This document shows, piece by piece, positions 1 through 6,091 of a DNA stretch of 7,437 bases. Origin of the DNA: Verrucomicrobia bacterium UBA2970 (lineage in GTDB: Bacteria > Verrucomicrobiota > Verrucomicrobiia > Limisphaerales > AAA164-E04); assembly GCA_002348345.1 (NCBI GenBank), contig DEAY01000397.1, positions 7,259-14,695 of the forward strand, read 5' to 3'. The notes below the pieces were generated by a model, which was given only the letters and a program-made list of their open reading frames with translations, was not told the DNA's origin and ran no database searches. A program made the position numbers and the translations under genes. Every line of letters begins with the position of its first letter. Position 1 is the stretch's first letter.

Positions 1-812
1 CCCGGGTCAAATTCGGCCGAGCCGATCTTCAGGGTGGTCTGGGACAACCGGACCTCGGCATTGGGAAAGCAACGATCCACCAGTTCCGCCTTCCTGGCCT
101 GCACGGTGATCACATCGCTCTTCCGATAAAAGATCTCATCATAGGCAATCGACTGGCCTGGCAGAGTGATCCCTTCCTCCCCAAAAATGATGACCGAGTT
201 CTGACCAAGATCAAAACGCTGCCGACCAAACAGGAGTTTTCCCATCCTGACAATGGCATACACCACCCCGGCGCCGATGATCATCCCCACGAAGCTTAGC
301 CGCATGGCCTCGGACCGGGAGACCGTTTCGTGAAGCGAGGGCACCGCTAGGGAACAAAGAAAGCCAAGACCGATCCCTCCGAGCGTGATTTCATCAGGGA
401 TGATGAAATGCTCGATATCGATGAATGTCGCGGCAACAAATCCTGCCAACACGGTGCCATAGATCAAGGCCAACGCTGGATCAACCTCGCCAAAGAGAAG
501 CCAACAAAGTAGAAAGAGAAGGCCCACGCTCAGTTCCACCAACGGATACCTCGGAGAGATTCTCGCCTGACAATTGGCGCACCGACCTCGTAACACCAAC
601 CACGTCACCAAGGGCAGATTATGATACCATGGAATCCGGTAGTCACAATGAGGGCAATGCGAGGGAGGCGTCACCACACTGATTTCTCTGGGCATCCGAT
701 AGATGCACACGTTGAGAAAACTTCCGACCATCGAGCCGAAGATAAAGAAGACAACCGCCCAGAAGTAAAATGGCACTTGGGCCCAGATGTCGGGATCGAG
801 TAGATTGTTCAT
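1..812 (-). CDS. pilD: Prepilin peptidase (type IV leader peptidase), C-terminally cut by the window edge
   Basis: This is an inner-membrane aspartic protease that removes the leader peptide from type IV prepilins and pseudopilins and usually N-methylates the new N terminus. The frame is open for 270 codons and continues past the left edge. Residues 12-34 form a first membrane segment. They are followed by the cytosolic zinc-binding pair CPHC (53-56) and CANC (78-81), then segments near 92-108, 112-131, 142-158 and 172-190. The first catalytic aspartate is D132 in FIDIEHFIIPDE. The second, GxGD, motif is not reached. In its place residues about 191-270 form a soluble, strand-rich stretch, apparently an insertion before GxGD. 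The start is well supported: an AAGGGGAG ribosome site (816-823) lies three bases upstream, and ATG overlaps the aroE stop as ATGA, suggesting translational coupling. The family call is firm. The exact symbol (pilD, gspO or comC) is convention. Confidence 0.93.
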   Translation of the reverse strand, partial: MNNLLDPDIWAQVPFYFWAVVFFIFGSMVGSFLNVCIYRMPREISVVTPPSHCPHCDYRIPWYHNLPLVTWLVLRGRCANCQARISPRYPLVELSVGLLFLLCWLLFGEVDPALALIYGTVLAGFVAATFIDIEHFIIPDEITLGGIGLGFLCSLAVPSLHETVSRSEAMRLSFVGMIIGAGVVYAIVRMGKLLFGRQRFDLGQNSVIIFGEEGITLPGQSIAYDEIFYRKSDVITVQARKAELVDRCFPNAEVRLSQTTLKIGSAEFDP

Positions 813-1756
813 GAGCTCCCCTTGCGCTTCCCCTCGGTCCTACCATAGATGTGGGACTCCAACGCCTCTCTCATGGCCCCCACCGGCACCTCCCCTTCGG
901 TCCAAATCTCCAGAGCCCTTGCCCCCTGGTAAAGCAACATCCCCAATCCGTTCGCCACACGACATCCCGCCGCGCGGGCCTGCGCCAGAAGCCGGGTCTC
1001 GGCAGGTTGGTAGATCATATCATATACCGACGCATCCCTTGAAAACCGGACTTTATCAAGATCGAGAGGCAGGGGATCCGATGGGTTCAATCCAACCGAA
1101 GTCCCGTTGACCAGCAGATCAACCTCGACCTGTGGATAACCCACTTCGACCCGGCAACTCGGATACCGCGCTTTGATTTCGGCTTGGACACCTTCCGCCC
1201 TTGAAATCGTCCGGTTCATCAAGTGGAGTCGCTTGACCCCCGCCGAGGCGAGCTTCAGGGCGGCCACCCGCCCTGCTCCGCCGACGCCCACCAACAAAAC
1301 TTCAAGCTGTGAAAAAACAGTCTTCAACTCCTCCTGGCAGGCGCGGAGGATCGCATCGGCGTCGGTGTTGAAGCCCACCGATCGAAGTTCGCGAAAAGCA
1401 TCGGCATCCGGGTGGCCCATCGGAACCCAGGCCCCTTGGGAATCCAGGCCTTCGAAGCGAATGGTATTCACCGCCCCCCACTCCTCTGCCGAGGCATCCA
1501 AGGAATCAACCAAATCAAGCGCCAACCGCTTGTGAGGCACCGTCAAGTTGAGGCCGACGAAACGCATCTGCTGCGCTCCTTGAATGGCCTCTTCTAAATC
1601 GTCGGGGTGCACATTGAACGCCAGGTACCTCCAGTCCAAGCCCAAGGCAAGCATTCCGGCATTCTGCATGGCAGGCGATCCGGAATGACGAATGGGATGG
1701 CCGAAGACCGCGCAATAGCGGGTCGTCGCTGAGATTCCTGGAGCCGGTAGACACAC
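809..1756 (-). CDS. aroE: Shikimate dehydrogenase (NADP+)
   Basis: It reduces 3-dehydroshikimate to shikimate with NADPH in the cytosolic chorismate pathway. The substrate-binding motif GHPIRHSGSP lies at 19-28. NLTVPHK (70-76) carries the catalytic lysine K76, AVNT is at 95-98, and NTD (130-132) gives the catalytic aspartate D132. The Rossmann loop GVGGAGR is at 157-163, the NADP-selecting NRT motif at 181-183, and GLGMLLYQGA at 270-279 ends the fold. Its 315 residues exceed the usual 270-285. Much of the excess lies between AVNT and GFNTD, about 29 residues against about 10 in E. coli AroE. The GTG start is forced, because an in-frame TAA lies four codons upstream and there is no other start before the first conserved motif. 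No Shine-Dalgarno site is visible, and a promoter -10 lies only 8 bases away. It is the first gene of a unit with the prepilin peptidase, whose start overlaps its stop. Confidence 0.96.
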   Translation of the reverse strand: MCLPAPGISATTRYCAVFGHPIRHSGSPAMQNAGMLALGLDWRYLAFNVHPDDLEEAIQGAQQMRFVGLNLTVPHKRLALDLVDSLDASAEEWGAVNTIRFEGLDSQGAWVPMGHPDADAFRELRSVGFNTDADAILRACQEELKTVFSQLEVLLVGVGGAGRVAALKLASAGVKRLHLMNRTISRAEGVQAEIKARYPSCRVEVGYPQVEVDLLVNGTSVGLNPSDPLPLDLDKVRFSRDASVYDMIYQPAETRLLAQARAAGCRVANGLGMLLYQGARALEIWTEGEVPVGAMREALESHIYGRTEGKRKGSS

Positions 1757-1764
1757 GAGCCGGC

Positions 1765-1792
1765 TTTATAGGTTGAAGCCTCTTAAGTTCAA
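1765..1792 (-). promoter_or_regulatory. Candidate sigma70-type promoter for aroE
   Basis: On the minus strand TTGAAC (1792-1787) is followed by a 16-base spacer and TATAAA (1770-1765), matching 4/6 and 5/6 of the sigma70 consensus. Transcription would begin near 1758, almost at the GTG codon (1756-1754), so the mRNA would be nearly leaderless. This fits the absence of a ribosome binding site. The -35 box lies inside one arm of the inverted repeat at 1787-1813. The call rests on consensus matching only. Confidence 0.45.
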
Positions 1793-1813
1793 AGCGGAAA
1801 CTTCGCTTTGAAC
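1787..1813. repeat. Perfect 10-bp inverted repeat, candidate operator
   Basis: GTTCAAAGCG (1787-1796) and CGCTTTGAAC (1804-1813) are exact reverse complements separated by seven bases. The left arm coincides with the predicted aroE -35, so a dimeric repressor bound here would block aroE transcription. A structured leader element is less likely, because the predicted transcript starts beyond it. Two further perfect 10-bp palindromes follow directly: AACCGCGGTT (1811-1820) and GGTTCGAACC (1817-1826). The cognate regulator is unknown. Confidence 0.45.
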
Positions 1814-1860
1814 CGCGGTTCGAACCCTCCACGGCGTTACGCCTCACAGCAGAACCTGAG

Positions 1861-1872
1861 CCCGGATCCGGG
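1861..1872. repeat. 12-bp perfect palindrome upstream of the acs promoter
   Basis: CCCGGATCCGGG is fully self-complementary and lies 8 bases upstream of the predicted acs -35. It could be a regulator site. A short GC-rich palindrome can also arise by chance, and no family consensus is recognised. Confidence 0.25.
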
Positions 1873-1879
1873 TTGAAGA

Positions 1880-1907
1880 TTGACCGTCATCGCCACCCGA
1901 TTATCAT
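1880..1907 (+). promoter_or_regulatory. Candidate sigma70-type promoter for acs
   Basis: TTGACC (1880-1885), a 16-base spacer and TATCAT (1902-1907) each match 5/6 of the sigma70 consensus. The predicted start near 1914 leaves only about a dozen untranslated bases before ATG at 1926. No Shine-Dalgarno motif is present in that leader. Confidence 0.45.
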
Positions 1908-1925
1908 CGCCCTGAGACCCTTACC

Positions 1926-3935
1926 ATGAGTACTAAAAAGCCGGCACCACCGAAAACCATCGAATCTGTTCTCAAGGAAGACCGCACGTTCGCCCCCTCG
2001 GCGGAATTCTCTAAAGACGCCCACATTAAATCCCTCTCTCAATACCGGCGCCTCTATCGCGAATCCATCAAAGACCCCCAACGCTTCTGGGCTCGTCAAG
2101 CGGAGAAGGAAATCGTTTTTTACAAGCCTTGGAAAAAGGTCCTCCAATGGAAAGCCCCGAACGCCAAATGGTTTGTCGGAGGCCAAACCAACGTCAGCGC
2201 CAACTGTCTGGATTGCCATCTGGAGACAGATCGAGCCAACAAAGCCGCCATCATCTGGGAAGGAGAACCCGCCGCACCGGGAAAGCCAGGTGAAGAACGT
2301 ACCCTGACCTACCGCCAGCTCCATCGGGAGGTTTGCCTCTTTGCCAACGTCCTGAAGAAAAACGGAATCAAGAAAGGAGACCGGGTTCTCATCTACCTTC
2401 CGATGGTTCCCGAAGCCGCCATCGCCATGCTGGCCTGCACCCGAATTGGAGCCGTTCACTCCGTGGTCTTTGGCGGGTTCAGCGCCCAGTCGGTCGCCGA
2501 CCGCATTCAAGACTGCGCCGCCAAAATGGTCATCACCTCGGACGGGGGCTTCCGGCGCGGAGGGGTGGTCCCCCTCAAAGAAAACGTCGACAACGCTCTC
2601 AAGATAAAAGTCGGACGCAAATCGATCACCCAAAGTATCCAGCGCGTAATAGTTCTGCGCCGCAGCGAAAACAAGGTCAAGATGAAGCGTGGCCGCGACG
2701 TTTGGTGGCACGACGAAATCAGCCAGGTCTCCGATCAATGTCCCCCGGCAAAGCTGGACAGCGAACACCCCCTTTTCATTCTCTACACCAGTGGCTCGAC
2801 GGGCAAGCCAAAGGGGATCCTCCACACGACGGCAGGCTATCTTCTCGGCACCAAGCTGAGCTCCAAATATGTATTCGATTTGAAGGATGACGACGTCTAC
2901 TGGTGCACCGCCGATGTCGGCTGGATCACCGGACACAGTTACGTCGTCTACGGTCCGCTGGCCAATGGCGCAACGACCCTGATGTACGAAGGCGCACCCA
3001 ACTGGCCCGGGCCCGATCGGTTTTGGCAGATCGTGGACAAGTATCAGGTGACGATCATGTACACGGCCCCCACCGCGATTCGTGCCTTCATGAAATGGGG
3101 GGAGTCTTGGCCAAAACAATACCGATTGGATTCCCTGCGCCTCCTGGGAACGGTCGGAGAACCGATCAATCCAGAAGCCTGGATGTGGTATCATCGAGTC
3201 ATCGGCAAAGGGCGATGCCCGATCGTCGATACTTGGTGGCAGACGGAAACCGGCGGCATCATGATCACACCTCTCCCAGGAGCCACGCCCACCAAGCCAG
3301 GAACTGCAACGCTTCCATTTTTCGGCATCACGCCCGAAGTGGTCGATGATCAAGGTCGAGCCGTCCCGAAAAACACCGGTGGCAAACTGATTGTCCGCCA
3401 ACCGTGGCCGAGCATGCTTCGTGGCATTTGGGGGGATCCGAAGCGATTTGTCGAAACCTACTGGAGTGAAGTCAAAGGGTGCTACTTCACGGGAGACGGC
3501 TGCCGGCAAGACAGCGATGGATACTTCTGGATCGTGGGCCGGATCGACGATGTGCTCAACGTTTCCGGGCATCGCATTGGGACCGCCGAGGTCGAAAGTG
3601 CTCTGGTCAGCCACAAGGCGGTAGCGGAAGCCGCCGTTGTGGGGCGCCCCGACGAAATCAAAGGCCAGGCATTGGTCGCCTTTGTGACGGTCAAGGGCTC
3701 GGCCAAAGCCTCAGGCGATCTTCAACAGATCCTCCGAAATCATGTGGGCAAGGAGATCGGTCCGGTGGCGAAGCCTGATCAGATTCGATTTACCGATGCG
3801 CTCCCCAAAACCCGGTCAGGAAAAATCATGCGGCGCCTTCTGAAGCAAATCGCAGCCGGCAAGGCCATTCAGGGAGATACAACCACTTTGGAGGATATAT
3901 CCGTCCTCGCGAAATTGAGCCGTTCAGAAGAGTAG
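1926..3935 (+). CDS. acs: Acetyl-CoA synthetase, AMP-forming
   Basis: It activates acetate to acetyl-CoA through an acetyl-adenylate, using ATP and releasing AMP and pyrophosphate. It is a cytosolic ANL-superfamily adenylating enzyme. The 669 residues are full length for the family (about 650). The P-loop YTSGSTGKPKG is at 287-297. DTWWQTETGG at 435-444 includes the acetate-pocket tryptophan that marks true acetyl-CoA synthetases. YFTGDG at 520-525 binds ribose through D524, and GRIDD near 538-542 holds the hinge before the mobile C-terminal domain. PKTRSGK at 627-633 carries K633, the lysine that protein acetyltransferases modify to switch the enzyme off in other bacteria. No acetyltransferase or deacetylase gene is nearby. 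It is monocistronic, divergent from aroE, and lacks a clear ribosome site. A long antisense frame across it is a codon-bias shadow. Confidence 0.98.
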   Translation: MSTKKPAPPKTIESVLKEDRTFAPSAEFSKDAHIKSLSQYRRLYRESIKDPQRFWARQAEKEIVFYKPWKKVLQWKAPNAKWFVGGQTNVSANCLDCHLETDRANKAAIIWEGEPAAPGKPGEERTLTYRQLHREVCLFANVLKKNGIKKGDRVLIYLPMVPEAAIAMLACTRIGAVHSVVFGGFSAQSVADRIQDCAAKMVITSDGGFRRGGVVPLKENVDNALKIKVGRKSITQSIQRVIVLRRSENKVKMKRGRDVWWHDEISQVSDQCPPAKLDSEHPLFILYTSGSTGKPKGILHTTAGYLLGTKLSSKYVFDLKDDDVYWCTADVGWITGHSYVVYGPLANGATTLMYEGAPNWPGPDRFWQIVDKYQVTIMYTAPTAIRAFMKWGESWPKQYRLDSLRLLGTVGEPINPEAWMWYHRVIGKGRCPIVDTWWQTETGGIMITPLPGATPTKPGTATLPFFGITPEVVDDQGRAVPKNTGGKLIVRQPWPSMLRGIWGDPKRFVETYWSEVKGCYFTGDGCRQDSDGYFWIVGRIDDVLNVSGHRIGTAEVESALVSHKAVAEAAVVGRPDEIKGQALVAFVTVKGSAKASGDLQQILRNHVGKEIGPVAKPDQIRFTDALPKTRSGKIMRRLLKQIAAGKAIQGDTTTLEDISVLAKLSRSEE

Positions 3936-3970
3936 CCACGGGATCAACGCGGTCCGGGGTTTCCCTCCCA

Positions 3971-3990
3971 GCGCCAACGCCGATTGGCGT
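3971..3990. terminator. Weak hairpin between convergent genes
   Basis: CGCCAA (3972-3977) pairs with TTGGCG (3984-3989) around a six-base loop, with a G-U closing pair at 3971/3990. It lies 36 bases after the acs stop and just after the stop of the small minus-strand gene, so it could end both transcripts. No T tract follows on either strand, so it is at best a weak or Rho-assisted terminator. Confidence 0.25.
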
Positions 3991-3995
3991 CATGC

Positions 3996-4148
3996 TTACA
4001 ACTCGAGGATCTTGCGAAGGTACCTCATCAACACCATTGGAGCCAGCAGCAAGGATGCGCTCCCGGCCAGCGCAATGGCCCGTTGCAAGCCTCCTTCGAG
4101 GTCGACGACGAAACACGCCAACCCAATGACGCCCAGCAAGAGACTCAT
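3996..4148 (-). CDS. Small two-helix membrane protein, function unknown
   Basis: I do not recognise a family. The frame encodes about 50 residues with two hydrophobic stretches, SLLLGVIGLACFVV and a second from AIALAG to about MRYL. A short acidic turn (DLEGG) separates them, and the tail is basic (RYLRKILEL). This looks like a small inner-membrane hairpin protein with a charged end. The ATG at 4148 is preferred because AAGGG sits seven bases upstream. An in-frame ATG at 4181 would add 11 residues but has no ribosome site. The frame stays open much further upstream, but that part is polar, unlike a protein, and runs antisense to the Rieske gene. A plausible promoter lies at 4212-4240. It converges on acs and is divergent from the Rieske gene, which could make it a partner of the latter, but this is speculative. 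Confidence 0.45.
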   Translation of the reverse strand: MSLLLGVIGLACFVVDLEGGLQRAIALAGSASLLLAPMVLMRYLRKILEL

Positions 4149-4211
4149 GCTGACGCCCTTCAACAGGTGAAGCGACACCATATTTGAGAGAGATTCCAAA
4201 CCGTGTTCGGG

Positions 4212-4240
4212 AGTAAGCGAACAATTCCTTTGCTCGTCAA
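4212..4240 (-). promoter_or_regulatory. Candidate promoter for the small membrane protein
   Basis: On the minus strand TTGACG (4240-4235), 17 bases and CTTACT (4217-4212) form a promoter with a good -35 but a poor -10 (3/6). Transcription would start near 4205, leaving a leader of about 57 bases to the favoured ATG at 4148. The rest of 4149-4346 shows no gene or clear promoter toward the Rieske gene. Confidence 0.25.
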
Positions 4241-4346
4241 GACCTTTAAGATTTCGGCATGATGTCTGCTTTCTGTTCCTGACGATGATCGGCCTGACGG
4301 TGATCAAACCGAGTTCACTGGATCTCATCAAATTCAATTCCTTGCT

Positions 4347-5111
4347 ATGATTAAACACGACCATCCACCCGAACCGCGCAGACGCTTTCTTCGCACCCTG
4401 GTCTATGGAAGCGTCCTCTCCGGACTGGGCTCCACCATTTTCAAAGAGACCGTCCATGCAGACATCGGCGTCGAACTCACCAGTTCCGTCGGCACCCTGC
4501 GCATCAGGTTGGAAGACTATCCTAGTCTCGCGCAACCCACCGGTTCCATTCGGATCGGGGTCAATCCTCTCCGATCCAACCATCTTCCCAACGGCACGTT
4601 CTTTCCCATTCTGATCAATCGTCTGGACGACCAAGAACTGGTGTGCCTCAGTGCCGAATGCACGCACGCCTCCTGCGCCGTCCGCCCCTTCAGCCCCCGT
4701 GCCAAAGCCCATATCTGTCCCTGCCACGGTTCTCGTTTCAATCTCGATGGCTCCCGAATAGGAGGCCCCGCGTCGTCCGAACTTGAAAGGTATGATTCAG
4801 AGATCGTCAACGAGGAGATTCTCGAGATCAAAGTGCCGCGGCTCGGTTTCAACATGAATGGTTGCTTTGAAAAGACGATGTCGCCATGCCCCCTCAGACT
4901 GGAGTTCCCCGCCCGTCGGGGCGTCACCTACCAAGTGATCCGAAAAGAGTCGATGAACGCGTCCTGGATGCCGAGTACGTTCGCCTTGGAGGCAGGGCAG
5001 CCTCCGACTCACACGGAACTCAAAGGAGACGATTCAATCCGATCGGTCTATGTCCCCGAGGTTGGGGAACAGGGATTCTACGCCATTGAGGTAAAGCTCT
5101 TTGCATTGTAG
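4347..5111 (+). CDS. Tat-exported Rieske [2Fe-2S] protein with extra C-terminal sandwich domain
   Basis: This is an electron-transfer protein outside the cytoplasm. Residues 11-16 (RRRFLR) match the twin-arginine motif, a hydrophobic stretch follows to about 32, and VHA (36-38) is a plausible cleavage site, although the segment could instead stay as an anchor. The Rieske boxes are CTHASC (105-110) and CPCHGS (124-129). Cluster ligands are C105, H107, C124 and H127, with C110 and C126 positioned for the disulfide of bc1-type proteins. Their 19-residue spacing equals that of mitochondrial Rieske protein. GGPA (139-142) is the Pro loop. F131 replaces the tyrosine found in bc1 Rieske proteins, a change known to lower the midpoint potential. 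Residues about 183-254 form an additional domain with a TYQV...W...FYAIEV pattern. No cytochrome b gene is adjacent, so its partner is unknown. No ribosome site is visible at this ATG. Confidence 0.9.
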   Translation: MIKHDHPPEPRRRFLRTLVYGSVLSGLGSTIFKETVHADIGVELTSSVGTLRIRLEDYPSLAQPTGSIRIGVNPLRSNHLPNGTFFPILINRLDDQELVCLSAECTHASCAVRPFSPRAKAHICPCHGSRFNLDGSRIGGPASSELERYDSEIVNEEILEIKVPRLGFNMNGCFEKTMSPCPLRLEFPARRGVTYQVIRKESMNASWMPSTFALEAGQPPTHTELKGDDSIRSVYVPEVGEQGFYAIEVKLFAL

Positions 5112-5163
5112 GGCTTCGGTTTCCCCGAATTCCGTCCTGCCCCATCCGGTCCCTCAAGTCGCT

Positions 5164-5814
5164 TCACGGCCGAGGGAATCGTTCCCGTTTACGGTCAAGA
5201 TCGAAATAGAAGAGAGCAGCGATGACCAGGGCATGACCAATGCTCCCCGAGGAAACGGCCGCGGGGATTTCATCGAGATCGATCACTTCAGTCACCAAAT
5301 CCTCCCCGGCATCCAGTTCTCGAGGATGTTTGAGCACACAATCTTCAATCAGAACGGTTCGGCATCGATTACTCATGATCGCCGGATTCGGGAACACGTC
5401 TCCAATGACGCGGGCCCGATGCCCCTCATAACCCGTTTCTTCCCGCAACTCGCGAACCGCCGTCGCAATCGGAGAGGCATCCTCGGGATCCATCACCCCA
5501 CCGGGAATCTCTAATTCGATCGTATCACTGCCGTGCCGCAGTTGTTGCACCATCACCAGCCGGTTTTCGGGGGTCAGGGCGATGACATTGACCCAGTCAC
5601 GACACTCTATGACGTAGAATAAATGGTCCTTACCCGTCCGGGGCGACGTTTTTTGGTCGGCTCGAATAGAAAAAATCGGGTAGTGCCCCACCACTTGGCT
5701 GGATTGCCTCGGCCAAGGGCGAATGTCTTCCTGAGACGGGTCGGTCATGGTCGGGAGTAAACTCCGACTTGGGAATCCCCCTCCGACGGGGAGCTCGGTT
5801 GTCGAATGCGACAT
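5164..5814 (-). CDS. Nudix hydrolase, ADP-ribose/nucleoside-diphosphate-sugar pyrophosphatase type
   Basis: It probably hydrolyses a nucleoside diphosphate linked to another group, such as ADP-ribose, to remove toxic or surplus metabolites. Upstream of the Nudix box, LVMVQQLRHG (86-95) and IELEIPGG (99-106) resemble the 'v.Q.R.g....lElP.G' pattern of ADP-ribose pyrophosphatases. The box ends in a canonical RELREETGY (121-129). The position of the usual first glutamate is D112, and the run to RE is eight residues rather than seven. The metal-binding REXXEE core is intact. The start is uncertain. ATG at 5814 lies seven bases after the preceding gene's stop, while ATG at 5748 gives a 194-residue protein beginning MTDPSQED, nearer the first family-like sequence. 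Neither has a good ribosome site. It is the last gene of the minus-strand operon and converges on the Rieske gene, with no clear terminator in the 52-base gap. Confidence 0.88.
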   Translation of the reverse strand: MSHSTTELPVGGGFPSRSLLPTMTDPSQEDIRPWPRQSSQVVGHYPIFSIRADQKTSPRTGKDHLFYVIECRDWVNVIALTPENRLVMVQQLRHGSDTIELEIPGGVMDPEDASPIATAVRELREETGYEGHRARVIGDVFPNPAIMSNRCRTVLIEDCVLKHPRELDAGEDLVTEVIDLDEIPAAVSSGSIGHALVIAALFYFDLDRKRERFPRP

Positions 5815-5821
5815 CTCATCA

Positions 5822-6055
5822 TCACTTCGCTTGGGCGGCCCATCCCTGCTTCATCAGTTCGAGGAGGTGTCGCAGGGCTGCCGCCTTGGGTCTTCCCGTC
5901 ATGGTAGCCAGTTGATCCGCCCGGCGGACAAGCTGATTGGCCATCGTCTCGGATTGAGCGGCGGGGCACCCGAGCTGCTCCAGCGCCAAGGCCAATTGGC
6001 GGGGATCCACATCGCCTTCCGAACTCCTGAGGGTCACTCCCTCGGCCATGGCCAT
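5822..6055 (-). CDS. Small hypothetical protein, 77 residues, helical
   Basis: I do not recognise a named family. There is no signal peptide or membrane segment, so it is probably cytosolic. Composition and periodicity suggest helices: DPRQLALALEQLG (17-29), then ETMANQLVRRADQLA (36-50), then a basic TGRPKAAALRHLLELMKQGW (53-72). The alternating leucine/alanine faces could form a small helical bundle or dimer. It sits between the cytoplasmic cyclophilin (36 bases upstream) and the Nudix gene (7 bases downstream), so it is very probably co-transcribed. A weak GGA lies nine bases before the ATG at 6055. A second in-frame ATG at 6049 would remove only two residues. The opposite strand is also open here, but it runs across three genes, two with conserved motifs on the minus strand, so the minus frame is preferred. 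Confidence 0.65.
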   Translation of the reverse strand: MAMAEGVTLRSSEGDVDPRQLALALEQLGCPAAQSETMANQLVRRADQLATMTGRPKAAALRHLLELMKQGWAAQAK

Positions 6056-6091
6056 CTCAGCGATTCCGTTATCATGGATGAACGCAGCGAC

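Noticed and set aside
1173..1535. 120-codon plus-strand frame inside aroE
   Set aside because: It is antisense to the conserved AroE catalytic and Rossmann motifs, with low-complexity Ser/Ala/Arg-rich translation.
1811..1835. GGTTCGAACC resembling a tRNA T-arm
   Set aside because: The flanking bases do not form a five-pair T stem on either strand, and no anticodon arm, D arm or acceptor stem is found nearby. It fits better as one of several palindromes.
1887..3614. 575-codon open frame on the minus strand opposite acs
   Set aside because: It lies wholly antisense to a gene with every acetyl-CoA synthetase motif. Its translation shows no recognisable domain. Long antisense frames are expected from the codon bias of a GC-rich gene.
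4149..4727. Upstream extension of the small minus-strand membrane protein to 243 residues
   Set aside because: The first half is antisense to the Rieske coding region and the middle is polar, unstructured sequence. Only the last 50-61 residues look like a protein.
5112..5163. Possible terminator between the convergent Rieske and Nudix genes
   Set aside because: No stem of useful length followed by a T tract was found on either strand in the 52-base gap.
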